From NCBI RefSeq assembly GCF_030411995.1, contig NZ_JASNRC010000004.1:304361-368360 (forward strand): 64,000 bases of DNA. The letters run 5' to 3'. Each line of letters starts with the position of its first letter. The first letter of the stretch is position 1. The notes beneath the pieces were generated by a model. The model made no database searches. It saw nothing but the letters and a program-made list of their open reading frames with translations, and was not told where the DNA came from. The position numbers and the translations under genes are program-made. Shown piece after piece: positions 8,425 to 15,586 of the stretch. This DNA is from Massilia sp. YIM B02769 (GTDB lineage: Bacteria > Pseudomonadota > Gammaproteobacteria > Burkholderiales > Burkholderiaceae_D).

Positions 8425-9843
8425 ATGACCAGCCAAAACACAGTCCTCTACACCCCGTTCGCGGACGGCCGCACGGTCCGCGATATCGTCGAGCACAGCC
8501 CTGCGCTCGTGAGCGAAGCGTGGTGCCGCCGGATCCTGCAGCACATCCTGCAATCGCTGGAACAGCAATACACCAGCAATTCGCCGCACCGCATCATTTC
8601 GCCGGACAGCGTGGTCGTGCTGGAGAACGGCGAAGCGCTGCTGCTCCCCTCGCCCGACGGGCTCGCCTCGGACGAGGCCGACAGCGCCGGCGACCTCCAC
8701 GCGCTGGCCCTGGTCATCCATTACGCCATCAGCGCCGAAGATCCACCCGACGGCCCGCTCGGCCCGCGCCTGTACGATGACTACAGCGACCGGCTCACGC
8801 AAGCGATCGACCGTTGCCTGGGTCCGAACCTGCGCCTGCGGCCGAAGAGCATTGCGGAATTCCGTGCGATGCTCGGCCTGGAAGCCGGCGCAGCGGTCGA
8901 CGAAGGCCCCGTCCATGAAGCAGCGGTCGCGCAGGCCGGGGAAGCGCCGGCGATCGTGCCCGTGCCGGCGGCGCCGGAAGCTTCGCTCGAACTGAGCAAG
9001 GCGGAGGAACCGGAGCCGCCGGAGCCAATGCAGCCAATGCAGCCAATGCAGCCGTTGCCGCCGCTCCAGCCCCTTGCGCAGACGCCGCCCCTCGCACCAC
9101 CGCCATCACGCCCGGAGCCGAAGCCAGCCAGCCCGATCGCGGCAACGCCGCTCAAGCCCTCCGCCCATTCCGCATCCGCGGCGGCAGCATCCGCAGCATC
9201 CGCGCCGGCGCCGATCCGCCCGAAAGCGGATGCGCAGGCGCTTTCCGCCCGCAAGACAAAGAACGGAATCGAACGCTGGGCCATGATCGCCGGCGCCGCC
9301 ATCGTGTTGCTGGCGGCCGGCAGCGCCCTGTATGCCCACCTGAACCAGGACAGCTCGGACGACGTGCTTGCCGCCTCCCTGCCGCAGGAACCGGCCGCGC
9401 AAGGACTGGATGCGCGCGAAGCCATGGTCGCGCCCGCCAGCGATGCCGCCGCAACCGTGGGCGCGGACACAGCCGCGGCGCCGACCGGCGACTTCACGCC
9501 CGACGCCACCGATGCCGCAACCGCAGCGGTGACGCCGCCCGAACCCGCCAGCGGCAACGGCGCCGCCAACACGGGCGCAGCGCCAGGCAGCCGCCACGCC
9601 GATGCCGTCGTCAACGGCACCACCTACAAACTGCTGATCAAGCCCTGGGGCACGGTCTACGTGAACGGCGTTGACCGCGGCGTCAGCCCGCCGGTCAAGC
9701 GCCTGACCCTGGGCCAGGGCCAGCACACGATCCGTATCGTCAATCCGAACTTCGCGGAGCACATGATGACGGTCAATGCCGGTGGCGTGGAAAGCGCGAC
9801 CATCGAACACGATTTCACGGCGCCAGCCGAGGGAGGCAGATAA
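8425..9843 (+). CDS. Kinase-like membrane protein with C-terminal PEGA domain
   Basis: This 472-residue protein has three parts. Residues 1-155 resemble the C-lobe of a Hanks-type protein kinase (helices ending in LRLRPKSIAEFRAMLGL, like PxSxxEFRxML in kinases), but no glycine loop, HRD or DFG motif is visible, so it is probably a pseudokinase. A Pro/Ala-rich linker follows, with a 9-base repeat giving PMQPMQPMQP (9026-9052). Next come one transmembrane helix (WAMIAGAAIVLLAAGSALYA, about residues 286-305), another low-complexity linker, and a C-terminal PEGA-type domain (GTVYVNGVDRGVSPPVKRL). It is followed three bases later by a lipoprotein gene. The role is unknown; similar protein pairs may be linked to type VI secretion. 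Confidence 0.65.
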   Translation: MTSQNTVLYTPFADGRTVRDIVEHSPALVSEAWCRRILQHILQSLEQQYTSNSPHRIISPDSVVVLENGEALLLPSPDGLASDEADSAGDLHALALVIHYAISAEDPPDGPLGPRLYDDYSDRLTQAIDRCLGPNLRLRPKSIAEFRAMLGLEAGAAVDEGPVHEAAVAQAGEAPAIVPVPAAPEASLELSKAEEPEPPEPMQPMQPMQPLPPLQPLAQTPPLAPPPSRPEPKPASPIAATPLKPSAHSASAAAASAASAPAPIRPKADAQALSARKTKNGIERWAMIAGAAIVLLAAGSALYAHLNQDSSDDVLAASLPQEPAAQGLDAREAMVAPASDAAATVGADTAAAPTGDFTPDATDAATAAVTPPEPASGNGAANTGAAPGSRHADAVVNGTTYKLLIKPWGTVYVNGVDRGVSPPVKRLTLGQGQHTIRIVNPNFAEHMMTVNAGGVESATIEHDFTAPAEGGR

Positions 9844-9846
9844 ACG

Positions 9847-10323
9847 ATGAACCGATTCCTGCAGCATCGCTTGCTGTTGACCATTCTGGCAGGCAGCGCC
9901 CTGGCCGGCTGCGCCCAGATCGCGCCGCTGTTCGAGCGCGATCCGTCGAGCGACCACCTGAAAGCCGAAGCGCGCACCGAGCCGCGCAGCGAAAGCCGTC
10001 CGCGCGCCGAAGCGCGTGCCGACGCACCAGGCGGGCGCGAGCAGGTAGCCCTGCGCGAAGGCATCCGCCTCTACAACGAAGGCGACTTCAACGGCGCCAT
10101 CAAGCGCCTGAACGCGAACGACATCCGCAGCGGCGCCCCCTTGCGCATCCGCACCACGGCGCTGAAGTACACCGCCTTCAGCTACTGCGTCACTTCGCGC
10201 CCCAAGCAATGCCAGCAGGCATTCGAAAAGGCGCTGAAGATCGACCCGCAATTCTCGCTCGAACCGGGCGAGGAAGGCCACCCGCTGTGGGGACCGGCCT
10301 TCGAGCGCGCCAAGCGCGGCTGA
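9847..10323 (+). CDS. Lipoprotein, TssQ-like
   Basis: This 158-residue lipoprotein has the lipobox LAGC after a short hydrophobic signal (LLLTILAGSALAGC). A charged linker of repeated Glu/Arg/Ala follows. The conserved C-terminal domain has TPR-like helices (GIRLYNEGDFNGAIKRLNA, then TALKYTAFSYCVTSRPKQCQ and AFEKALKIDPQFSL). This layout matches what I recall of the TssQ family of T6SS-associated lipoproteins, but no T6SS core gene is in the window, so the name is tentative. It starts three bases after the kinase-like/PEGA gene, so the two probably work together at the envelope. The Cys pair in SYCVTSRPKQC could form a disulfide. Confidence 0.6.
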   Translation: MNRFLQHRLLLTILAGSALAGCAQIAPLFERDPSSDHLKAEARTEPRSESRPRAEARADAPGGREQVALREGIRLYNEGDFNGAIKRLNANDIRSGAPLRIRTTALKYTAFSYCVTSRPKQCQQAFEKALKIDPQFSLEPGEEGHPLWGPAFERAKRG

Positions 10324-10326
10324 GGG

Positions 10327-11931
10327 TTATGCCTTCACGTTGACCGTGGCCGGAAAGGTCGGCGCGCGGCGCCGGCGCGACGCCTGTTCATAGGCGTAGG
10401 CCATGCCGATCAGCGCCGCCTCGGTATAGGCCGTGCCGACGAAGGACAGCCCGACCGGCAAGCCGCGCGTGTAGCCGGCCGGGACCGTGATGTGCGGATA
10501 ACCCGCCACCGCCGCCGGCGACGAAAAACTCATGCCGTAGTGGTCGCCGTTGATGTAGTCGGTCAGCCAGGCCACGCCGCCGGTCGGCGCCACCAGCGCA
10601 TCGAGGCGATGCGCGCGCAGCACCTTGTCGATGCCTTCCTCGCGCGTGTAGCGCAGGTTGTTGGCCAGTGCTTCGCGGTACGCTTTCGCGTCCAGCCCAC
10701 GCTTGCTCCCTGCTGCAATCAAGTGCTCCTGGCCAAAGTACGGCATTTCGCGCGCAGCCTGTTTTTCATTAAAGGCGATCACATCGGCCATGTTCTTCAC
10801 CGGCGCGTGCGGCGCGTAGGCGGCCAGCCAGGCTTCCAGGTCGGGCGCGAACTCGTGCAGCAGGACCGCCATTTCCGACTCGCCATATTTGTCGGTGTTC
10901 GGCAGCTCGACATCGACCAGCAATGCGCCTTGCGCCCTCAATAGCGCCAGTTCTTCCTCGACAACCTTGTCCACCGCCGTGCTGCCGCCAAAGAAATTGC
11001 GTGCCACGCCGATGCGCTTGCCGCGCAGCCCATCGAGGCGCAGCGCCGCCACGTAATCGCCGATCTTGCCTTGACTCTCTTTCGTCACCGCATCGTCGCT
11101 GTCGACGCCGGTCATGGCGGCCAGCATCAGGGCGGCATCGGCCACGCTGCGCGTCATCGGGCCGGCGGTGTCCTGCGAGTGGGCAATCGGGATGATGCCG
11201 CTGCGGCTGACCAGGCCCAGGGTCGGTTTCAGGCCGACGATGCCGCAGCTCGACGCCGGCGAGACGATCGAACCATCGGTCTCGGTGCCCACGGCCAGCG
11301 TTGCCAGGCTGGCGGCAATCGCCGCGCCCGAGCCGGAGCTGGAACCGCTCGGGTTGCGGTCGAGGGCATAGGGATTTTTTGTTTGCCCGCCGCGCGCGCT
11401 CCAGCCGCTCACCGAATGGGTGGAACGCATGTTCGCCCATTCCGACAGGTTCGTCTTGCCGATGATGACGGCGCCGGCCGCGCGCAGGCGTGCGGCCACG
11501 AACGCGTCGCGGCTGGCGCGCACGCCGTCCAGCGCCAGCGAACCGGCCGTCGTGCACATGCGGTCGCCGGTGGCGATGTTGTCTTTCAAGAGCACCGGGA
11601 TGCCGTGCAGCGGCCCGCGCAGCTTGCCGCCGGCACGCTCGCGGTCCAGCTCCTGGGCAATCTTCAGGGCCTCGGGATTCGTTTCGATGACGGCGTTCAG
11701 GCGCGGGCCGGCCTTGTCGATGGCGGCGATGCGCGCCAGGTAGCGCCCCACCAGGGTGTGCGAGCTGATGGTGCCGGCCGCCATGGCCGCGCCCTGCTCG
11801 CGCACGCCGGCGTCGAGGATGTCGGATTCGGCGCGTGGCCTGGGCTTGGGCACCACCGCTGCCGTTGGGCCGGTGACACCCGCAAAGGCGCCGGCCGCCA
11901 TGCCGAATCGAACAAAGTCCCTGCGATCCAT
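10327..11931 (-). CDS. Tat-exported amidase (amidase signature family)
   Basis: This 534-residue amidase-signature hydrolase has a twin-arginine signal at its start (DRRDFVRFGMAAGAFAGVTG), implying export folded to the periplasm. The Ser-cisSer-Lys catalytic set is visible: Lys in PVLLKDNIATGDR, the glycine/serine stretch GSSSGSGAAIAASLA, and the nucleophile region GTETDGSIVSPASSCGIVGLKPT. It resembles plant/bacterial 'amidase family' enzymes and GatA, but GatA itself lacks a signal peptide. The substrate is unknown. It converges on the lipoprotein gene with a gap of three bases, and is separated from efp by a bidirectional terminator. Confidence 0.85.
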   Translation of the reverse strand: MDRRDFVRFGMAAGAFAGVTGPTAAVVPKPRPRAESDILDAGVREQGAAMAAGTISSHTLVGRYLARIAAIDKAGPRLNAVIETNPEALKIAQELDRERAGGKLRGPLHGIPVLLKDNIATGDRMCTTAGSLALDGVRASRDAFVAARLRAAGAVIIGKTNLSEWANMRSTHSVSGWSARGGQTKNPYALDRNPSGSSSGSGAAIAASLATLAVGTETDGSIVSPASSCGIVGLKPTLGLVSRSGIIPIAHSQDTAGPMTRSVADAALMLAAMTGVDSDDAVTKESQGKIGDYVAALRLDGLRGKRIGVARNFFGGSTAVDKVVEEELALLRAQGALLVDVELPNTDKYGESEMAVLLHEFAPDLEAWLAAYAPHAPVKNMADVIAFNEKQAAREMPYFGQEHLIAAGSKRGLDAKAYREALANNLRYTREEGIDKVLRAHRLDALVAPTGGVAWLTDYINGDHYGMSFSSPAAVAGYPHITVPAGYTRGLPVGLSFVGTAYTEAALIGMAYAYEQASRRRRAPTFPATVNVKA

Positions 11932-12011
11932 TTCCGCTCCTTATATATTGTTAGAGCAATAGGATAGCAGCGCCGCGGGCCCGATACCGCCGCGTTCGAA
12001 TTGTAGGGACG

Positions 12012-12044
12012 AAAAAAACGCTGCCGAGAGGGGCAGCGTTTTTT
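12012..12044 (-). terminator. Intrinsic terminator after efp (bidirectional form)
   Basis: AACGCTGCC (12018-12026) pairs with GGCAGCGTT (12032-12040), flanked by an A-run on the left and a T-run on the right. Read leftward it terminates the earP-efp unit right after the efp stop. Confidence 0.85.
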
Positions 12045-12059
12045 CGACAGAAGGAACGA

Positions 12060-12635
12060 TCAGTTACGAACGACCTTCTTGTATTCGTTGGTGCGGGTGT
12101 CGATTTCGATGACGTCGTCCTGGCTCACGAACAGCGGCACCATCACGGTGTGCTGGTGGGCTTCGATGGCGTTCTCGATCTTCGCTTCCTTCAGGACGTT
12201 GCCCGAAGTGTTGCCCTTGACTGCAGGCTCCGAGTACACGATCTGGCGTGCGATGATGGTCGGCAGTTCGACCGAGATGGCCTTGCCGTCGTAGAACACG
12301 GCTTCGCATTCCATACCGTCTTTCAGGTAGTTCAGCGCTTCGCCCAGGTTCTCTTCTTCGATTTCGAACTGGTTGTACTCTTCGTCCATGAAGACATACA
12401 GCGGGTCGGCGAAGTACGAGTAGGTCACCGGCTTCTTGTCCAGCACGACGACGTCGAACTTGTCATCGCCACGGAACACGTTTTCCAGCGGAGCGTTCGT
12501 CAGAAGATTCTTCATCTTCCACTTGTAGGTGAAGCCCGTGCGGCTCGAGCCGTTGACGTCGGAACGCAGAACGATAAAAGGCTTCTCATCAACCATGATG
12601 ATGTTGCCAACACGGATTTCTTTTGCGGGTTTCAT
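12060..12635 (-). CDS. efp: Translation elongation factor P
   Basis: EF-P rescues ribosomes stalled at polyproline. The frame is open further upstream, but [14 protein letters not shown] at 12635 is the true start, giving about 191 residues. The modification loop reads VNGSSRTGF, and counting from this Met the arginine is residue 32. That is the position rhamnosylated by EarP, in contrast to the lysine modified by EpmA. The C-terminal OB domain ([33 protein letters not shown]) is canonical apart from a few extra residues. earP lies directly upstream on the same strand, with 65 bases between. Confidence 0.97.
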   Translation of the reverse strand: MKPAKEIRVGNIIMVDEKPFIVLRSDVNGSSRTGFTYKWKMKNLLTNAPLENVFRGDDKFDVVVLDKKPVTYSYFADPLYVFMDEEYNQFEIEEENLGEALNYLKDGMECEAVFYDGKAISVELPTIIARQIVYSEPAVKGNTSGNVLKEAKIENAIEAHQHTVMVPLFVSQDDVIEIDTRTNEYKKVVRN

Positions 12636-12700
12636 ATGAAGTATGATCGATAAAAGGGGTTGCAGTAACAGAGCATCATAGCATGGAATGTGCCGCGCGC

Positions 12701-13870
12701 CTAACGAAGTGAGGCAGCAAAGGCGAGCAGGTTCGTCGCCAGGTCGCCGTTCTCCAACATCCGCGTTTCCCACGCCCCTGCCCGCTCGGCCATTTCCGGC
12801 ATGTCGGCCAGCAAGTCCGCCCACAGCGCCTGCCAGTCCTGGTCTTGCGGGTCGCCCGGCCCGGCGCCGTTCCAGTGCAGCGAAAAGGTCTTCAGGCTGT
12901 CGAGCCCGACGGCGTAGCGGTCGAGGAAGGCGCGCAGCTTCTTGTGGTGCAAATTCTCGTCCTGCAAATAGATGTGCCAGACGAAGGGCCGGTTCGCCCA
13001 CTGGGCGCGCACCCAGGAATCCTCGCCGCGCACGAAGTTCAGGTCGCAGGCCCAGAGCAGGCGGTCGTAATCGGGCTGGGCCACGAAAGGCAGGATGCGC
13101 ACGGTGAGCGCGCCGCGCGTGGCGCTGTCGCCGGCCCGGGCGGTCTTGCCGAAGAACGCCTGCACGGCATCGGCGGCCACGCCCTCCGGCACCAGGCAGG
13201 CGATGGGGGCGGCGCCGCGCTCCCAGGCCCGGAACAGCGAAGCCACCGGCGCGAACGGATAACAGAACAGCGACACTTTAAAAGCGTCGATCTCGCCCTG
13301 CGCCAGGCCGAGCCCGGCCAGGAAGGCCTGCGCCTGGCCCGGGTCCGACTGGAAGGCCGCCCGTTCGGCGCCGATCGCGCGTTCGCGCAGCAGGCCGCCG
13401 GTCTTGTCCGTGAAACCCGGGAAGAAGAAATGCTTGGTCAGCTTCAGGCGCGGATGCATCGACGGCAGGCGGTGGCAGCCCTCGACCCACTCCTCGGCGC
13501 TGAGCCCTTCGTAGTTCAGCCACACCGGACGCGGTTCGCGCCGCGCCATGGCCTCGACATAGCCGGGCGGCAGCTCGCAGCCGAAGAACTCGATGACGAT
13601 GTCGTCGACCTCGCCGGGCGCATGGCTTCCGTCCTGGCCGCGCCAGTGGCGCACCTGTACGCCCTGCACCAGCTGGCGTTCGGCGTCCAGGTCGACGCCG
13701 GGGCAGATGCGGCGGAAGCTCTTCAGGTCGTCCACCCACAAGGTGACGGCCACGCCGTGCTCGTGCCGCAGCTGGCGCGCCAGGCGCCAGCAGATGCCGA
13801 TATCGCCGTAGTTGTCGACGACCTTGCAGAAGATGGTCAGGGTCGTGGGGTGCTGTGGATGCAGGGACAT
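12701..13870 (-). CDS. earP: EF-P arginine rhamnosyltransferase EarP
   Basis: EarP transfers rhamnose from dTDP-L-rhamnose to Arg32 of EF-P. The product is about 389 residues from the ATG at 13870 (MSLHPQHP); upstream sequence in the same frame is not protein-like. The N-terminal motif [17 protein letters not shown] includes the conserved aspartates (D19 and D23 here) implicated in catalysis. The C-terminal nucleotide-sugar region ([20 protein letters not shown] and [15 protein letters not shown]) is typical of the family. It is transcribed with efp, so enzyme and substrate are made together. Confidence 0.95.
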   Translation of the reverse strand: MSLHPQHPTTLTIFCKVVDNYGDIGICWRLARQLRHEHGVAVTLWVDDLKSFRRICPGVDLDAERQLVQGVQVRHWRGQDGSHAPGEVDDIVIEFFGCELPPGYVEAMARREPRPVWLNYEGLSAEEWVEGCHRLPSMHPRLKLTKHFFFPGFTDKTGGLLRERAIGAERAAFQSDPGQAQAFLAGLGLAQGEIDAFKVSLFCYPFAPVASLFRAWERGAAPIACLVPEGVAADAVQAFFGKTARAGDSATRGALTVRILPFVAQPDYDRLLWACDLNFVRGEDSWVRAQWANRPFVWHIYLQDENLHHKKLRAFLDRYAVGLDSLKTFSLHWNGAGPGDPQDQDWQALWADLLADMPEMAERAGAWETRMLENGDLATNLLAFAASLR

Positions 13871-14270
13871 GTCTTGAAGAGGATAAGCGCGGGAAGCGCG
13901 CCATTCTATCCGATCCGGCAGTCGAACCCAGTGGCGTGGATGCGGTCGCGAGGCGCGAATGGCGGGCGTTTTCCGGGCTTGATTGCCACTTGTCTGCGCC
14001 AACGCAAGCCACTTTTCGGGAAACAGGCATACCCCCGAAACGCCTCAAACTTCGCGCGGCACACCCGGTCCAACGCCTACCTGCAGGAAGGCGGACACCG
14101 GTCCGTCGCCCTGCCCTCCGTCCGCGCACCGGCCTTACCCGGCGCACGGATGCCACGTACGCGGCCGCTTGCAGCACGTGTGTAAGGGAATCGACATCAG
14201 CCGGGCACGCCATCGCGTGCCGAGCGCCGGTACTGTTGCCGGCAGCCGCATTGCAAACAAGGAGTCGAGC
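13871..14270. other. 400-base intergenic region between earP and the Q-rich gene
   Basis: Divergent promoter region. I see no convincing reading frame or hairpin terminator. A TAGAAT at 13908-13903 on the minus strand could be an earP -10 but has no good -35. On the plus strand an AAGGAG ribosome-binding site (14259-14264) sits six bases before the Q-rich gene. Confidence 0.4.
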
Positions 14271-15167
14271 ATGAACGAATTCCAGCAGTACGGAGTTGGA
14301 CAGCCCGAAATCGCACCGCAAGCCTTCCTGGGCGGCGCCTTTGGCGCACCCGCCGGGGGCTTCATTGGCCGGAATATCGGGGATATCTTCGGCAACCCCA
14401 ATCTCGGCAGCCGCATCGGCGAAATTGCCGGTGGCCTGCTCGGCAGCTTCTCACCCTTCAGCGCCGACCCGACGGGCGCCCAGCAGCAGCCGCAGCAGCT
14501 GCAACAACTCCAGCAGTTGCAGCAACTGCAACAGCTACAACAACTCCAGCAACTGCAGCAACTGCAGCAACAACAGCAGCAGCAAGCCCAGATGGAGCAG
14601 TTCTCTCCGCAAGGCTGGGGCAGCTGGGTCAAGAAACTGGCCAAGCCGGCCGGCCAGCTGTTTGGCCAGATCACGCAAAACCCGACCCTGGGCGGTATCA
14701 TCGGCGGCGGCCTGCAGCAAGTGGGCGGCTTCCTGCCCCAGTCCGTGGATGCCCAGGCCGGCGCCGTGCAGCAGCAACACCCGCTGGTGCAGCAACTGCA
14801 GCATATCCAGGCCCAGCAACAGCAGCTGCACCATGCACTACAACAGTTGCAGCAACAGGCCGTCGTGCTGCAACGCCAGCTGGCTGCCCAGGCCCAGGCC
14901 AGCCAGGCACAGGTGGGCGGCCAGGGCCAGATTGCACCGCAGAGCTGGCTGACCGACCTTGCCGGCCTGGCCGGCCAGTATGCGCAGCCGATCGGCAGCT
15001 TCATCGGCAGCCAGTTCGGCAACCAGCAGTTGGGCAGCCAGATCGGCGGCTTCGCCGGCCAGCTGACCCGCATGCTGCCGCAATCGGCCGACCCGTACGC
15101 GGCCTATGCACAGCAGGCGCAGCAGGCACAACTGGCGCAGATGGGTGGCCAGCAAACCATGCATTGA
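14271..15167 (+). CDS. Q-rich glycine-zipper repeat protein
   Basis: This 298-residue protein has no signal peptide. The ATG at 14271 follows a good AAGGAG site. It contains three degenerate copies of a roughly 50-residue module, each running from an (I/F)(A/S)PQ-aromatic start through a glycine-zipper helix (GGFIGRNIGDIFGN, GQLFGQITQNPTLGG, GSFIGSQFGNQQLGS) to an SAD/SVD-containing end such as LPQSADP. The modules are separated by glutamine-rich linkers. The first linker is a run of QQL units (14488-14590) that could be prion-like or coiled-coil forming. Family unknown. It lies just upstream of a propeptide-like gene and a subtilisin-like protease, and might be their partner, substrate or scaffold; that is inference. 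Confidence 0.7.
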   Translation: MNEFQQYGVGQPEIAPQAFLGGAFGAPAGGFIGRNIGDIFGNPNLGSRIGEIAGGLLGSFSPFSADPTGAQQQPQQLQQLQQLQQLQQLQQLQQLQQLQQQQQQQAQMEQFSPQGWGSWVKKLAKPAGQLFGQITQNPTLGGIIGGGLQQVGGFLPQSVDAQAGAVQQQHPLVQQLQHIQAQQQQLHHALQQLQQQAVVLQRQLAAQAQASQAQVGGQGQIAPQSWLTDLAGLAGQYAQPIGSFIGSQFGNQQLGSQIGGFAGQLTRMLPQSADPYAAYAQQAQQAQLAQMGGQQTMH

Positions 15168-15283
15168 CCATGCCTTGACCATGCCTTGATGCCCGTTATC
15201 CGCGGCCCCGGCTGTCCTGGAGTGCAGCCGGGCCGCACCCCTTCCCGCCTGCGGGCGGGAGGCTAGCACTGGAGAAACTGCCC

Positions 15284-15532
15284 ATGCCGAGTACCCCAGC
15301 ATCGACCCGCTACATCGTCCGCGCCGCCGCCGACGACAACGCCGTGCTCGCCCGCTTCCTCGACAGCATTCGCGACACCCCCGCCGTGCGCCTGGTCGAC
15401 ACCATCGGCCCGAGCGCCGGGCCGCCGCATACCGTTGTCGTCGAAACCGACCCCGCGACCGCCGAACAACTCAAGCAACGTACCCACAACCAATTGATGA
15501 TCGAACCGGACAGCCCGCTGTCGCTGTTCTGA
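15284..15532 (+). CDS. Small I9-propeptide-like protein
   Basis: The product has 82 residues. The sequence begins RYIVRAA, followed by a helix (AVLARFLDSI), then VRLVDTIG, HTVVVETD, a helix (PATAEQLKQRT) and LMIEPDSPLSLF. This order fits the beta-alpha-beta-beta-alpha-beta fold of subtilisin propeptides and I9 inhibitors. The N-terminal region of the next protein, a subtilisin-like protease, shows the same pattern (VDTVGARS, VLVARMTDRQAAEL, LLVERDQHLQLLDP), so this looks like a stand-alone copy of that domain. It may be an inhibitor or folding chaperone acting in trans. No signal peptide is visible. Confidence 0.65.
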   Translation: MPSTPASTRYIVRAAADDNAVLARFLDSIRDTPAVRLVDTIGPSAGPPHTVVVETDPATAEQLKQRTHNQLMIEPDSPLSLF

Positions 15533-15586
15533 GGCGCGTGCCGCGCCCGGCACGGCAAGCAGGCCGGTCGATCGAAAGGAAAAGAC

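Noticed and set aside
12636..13001. N-terminal extension of EF-P
   Set aside because: It overlaps the 3' end of earP, and EF-P has a conserved start that places Arg at residue 32.
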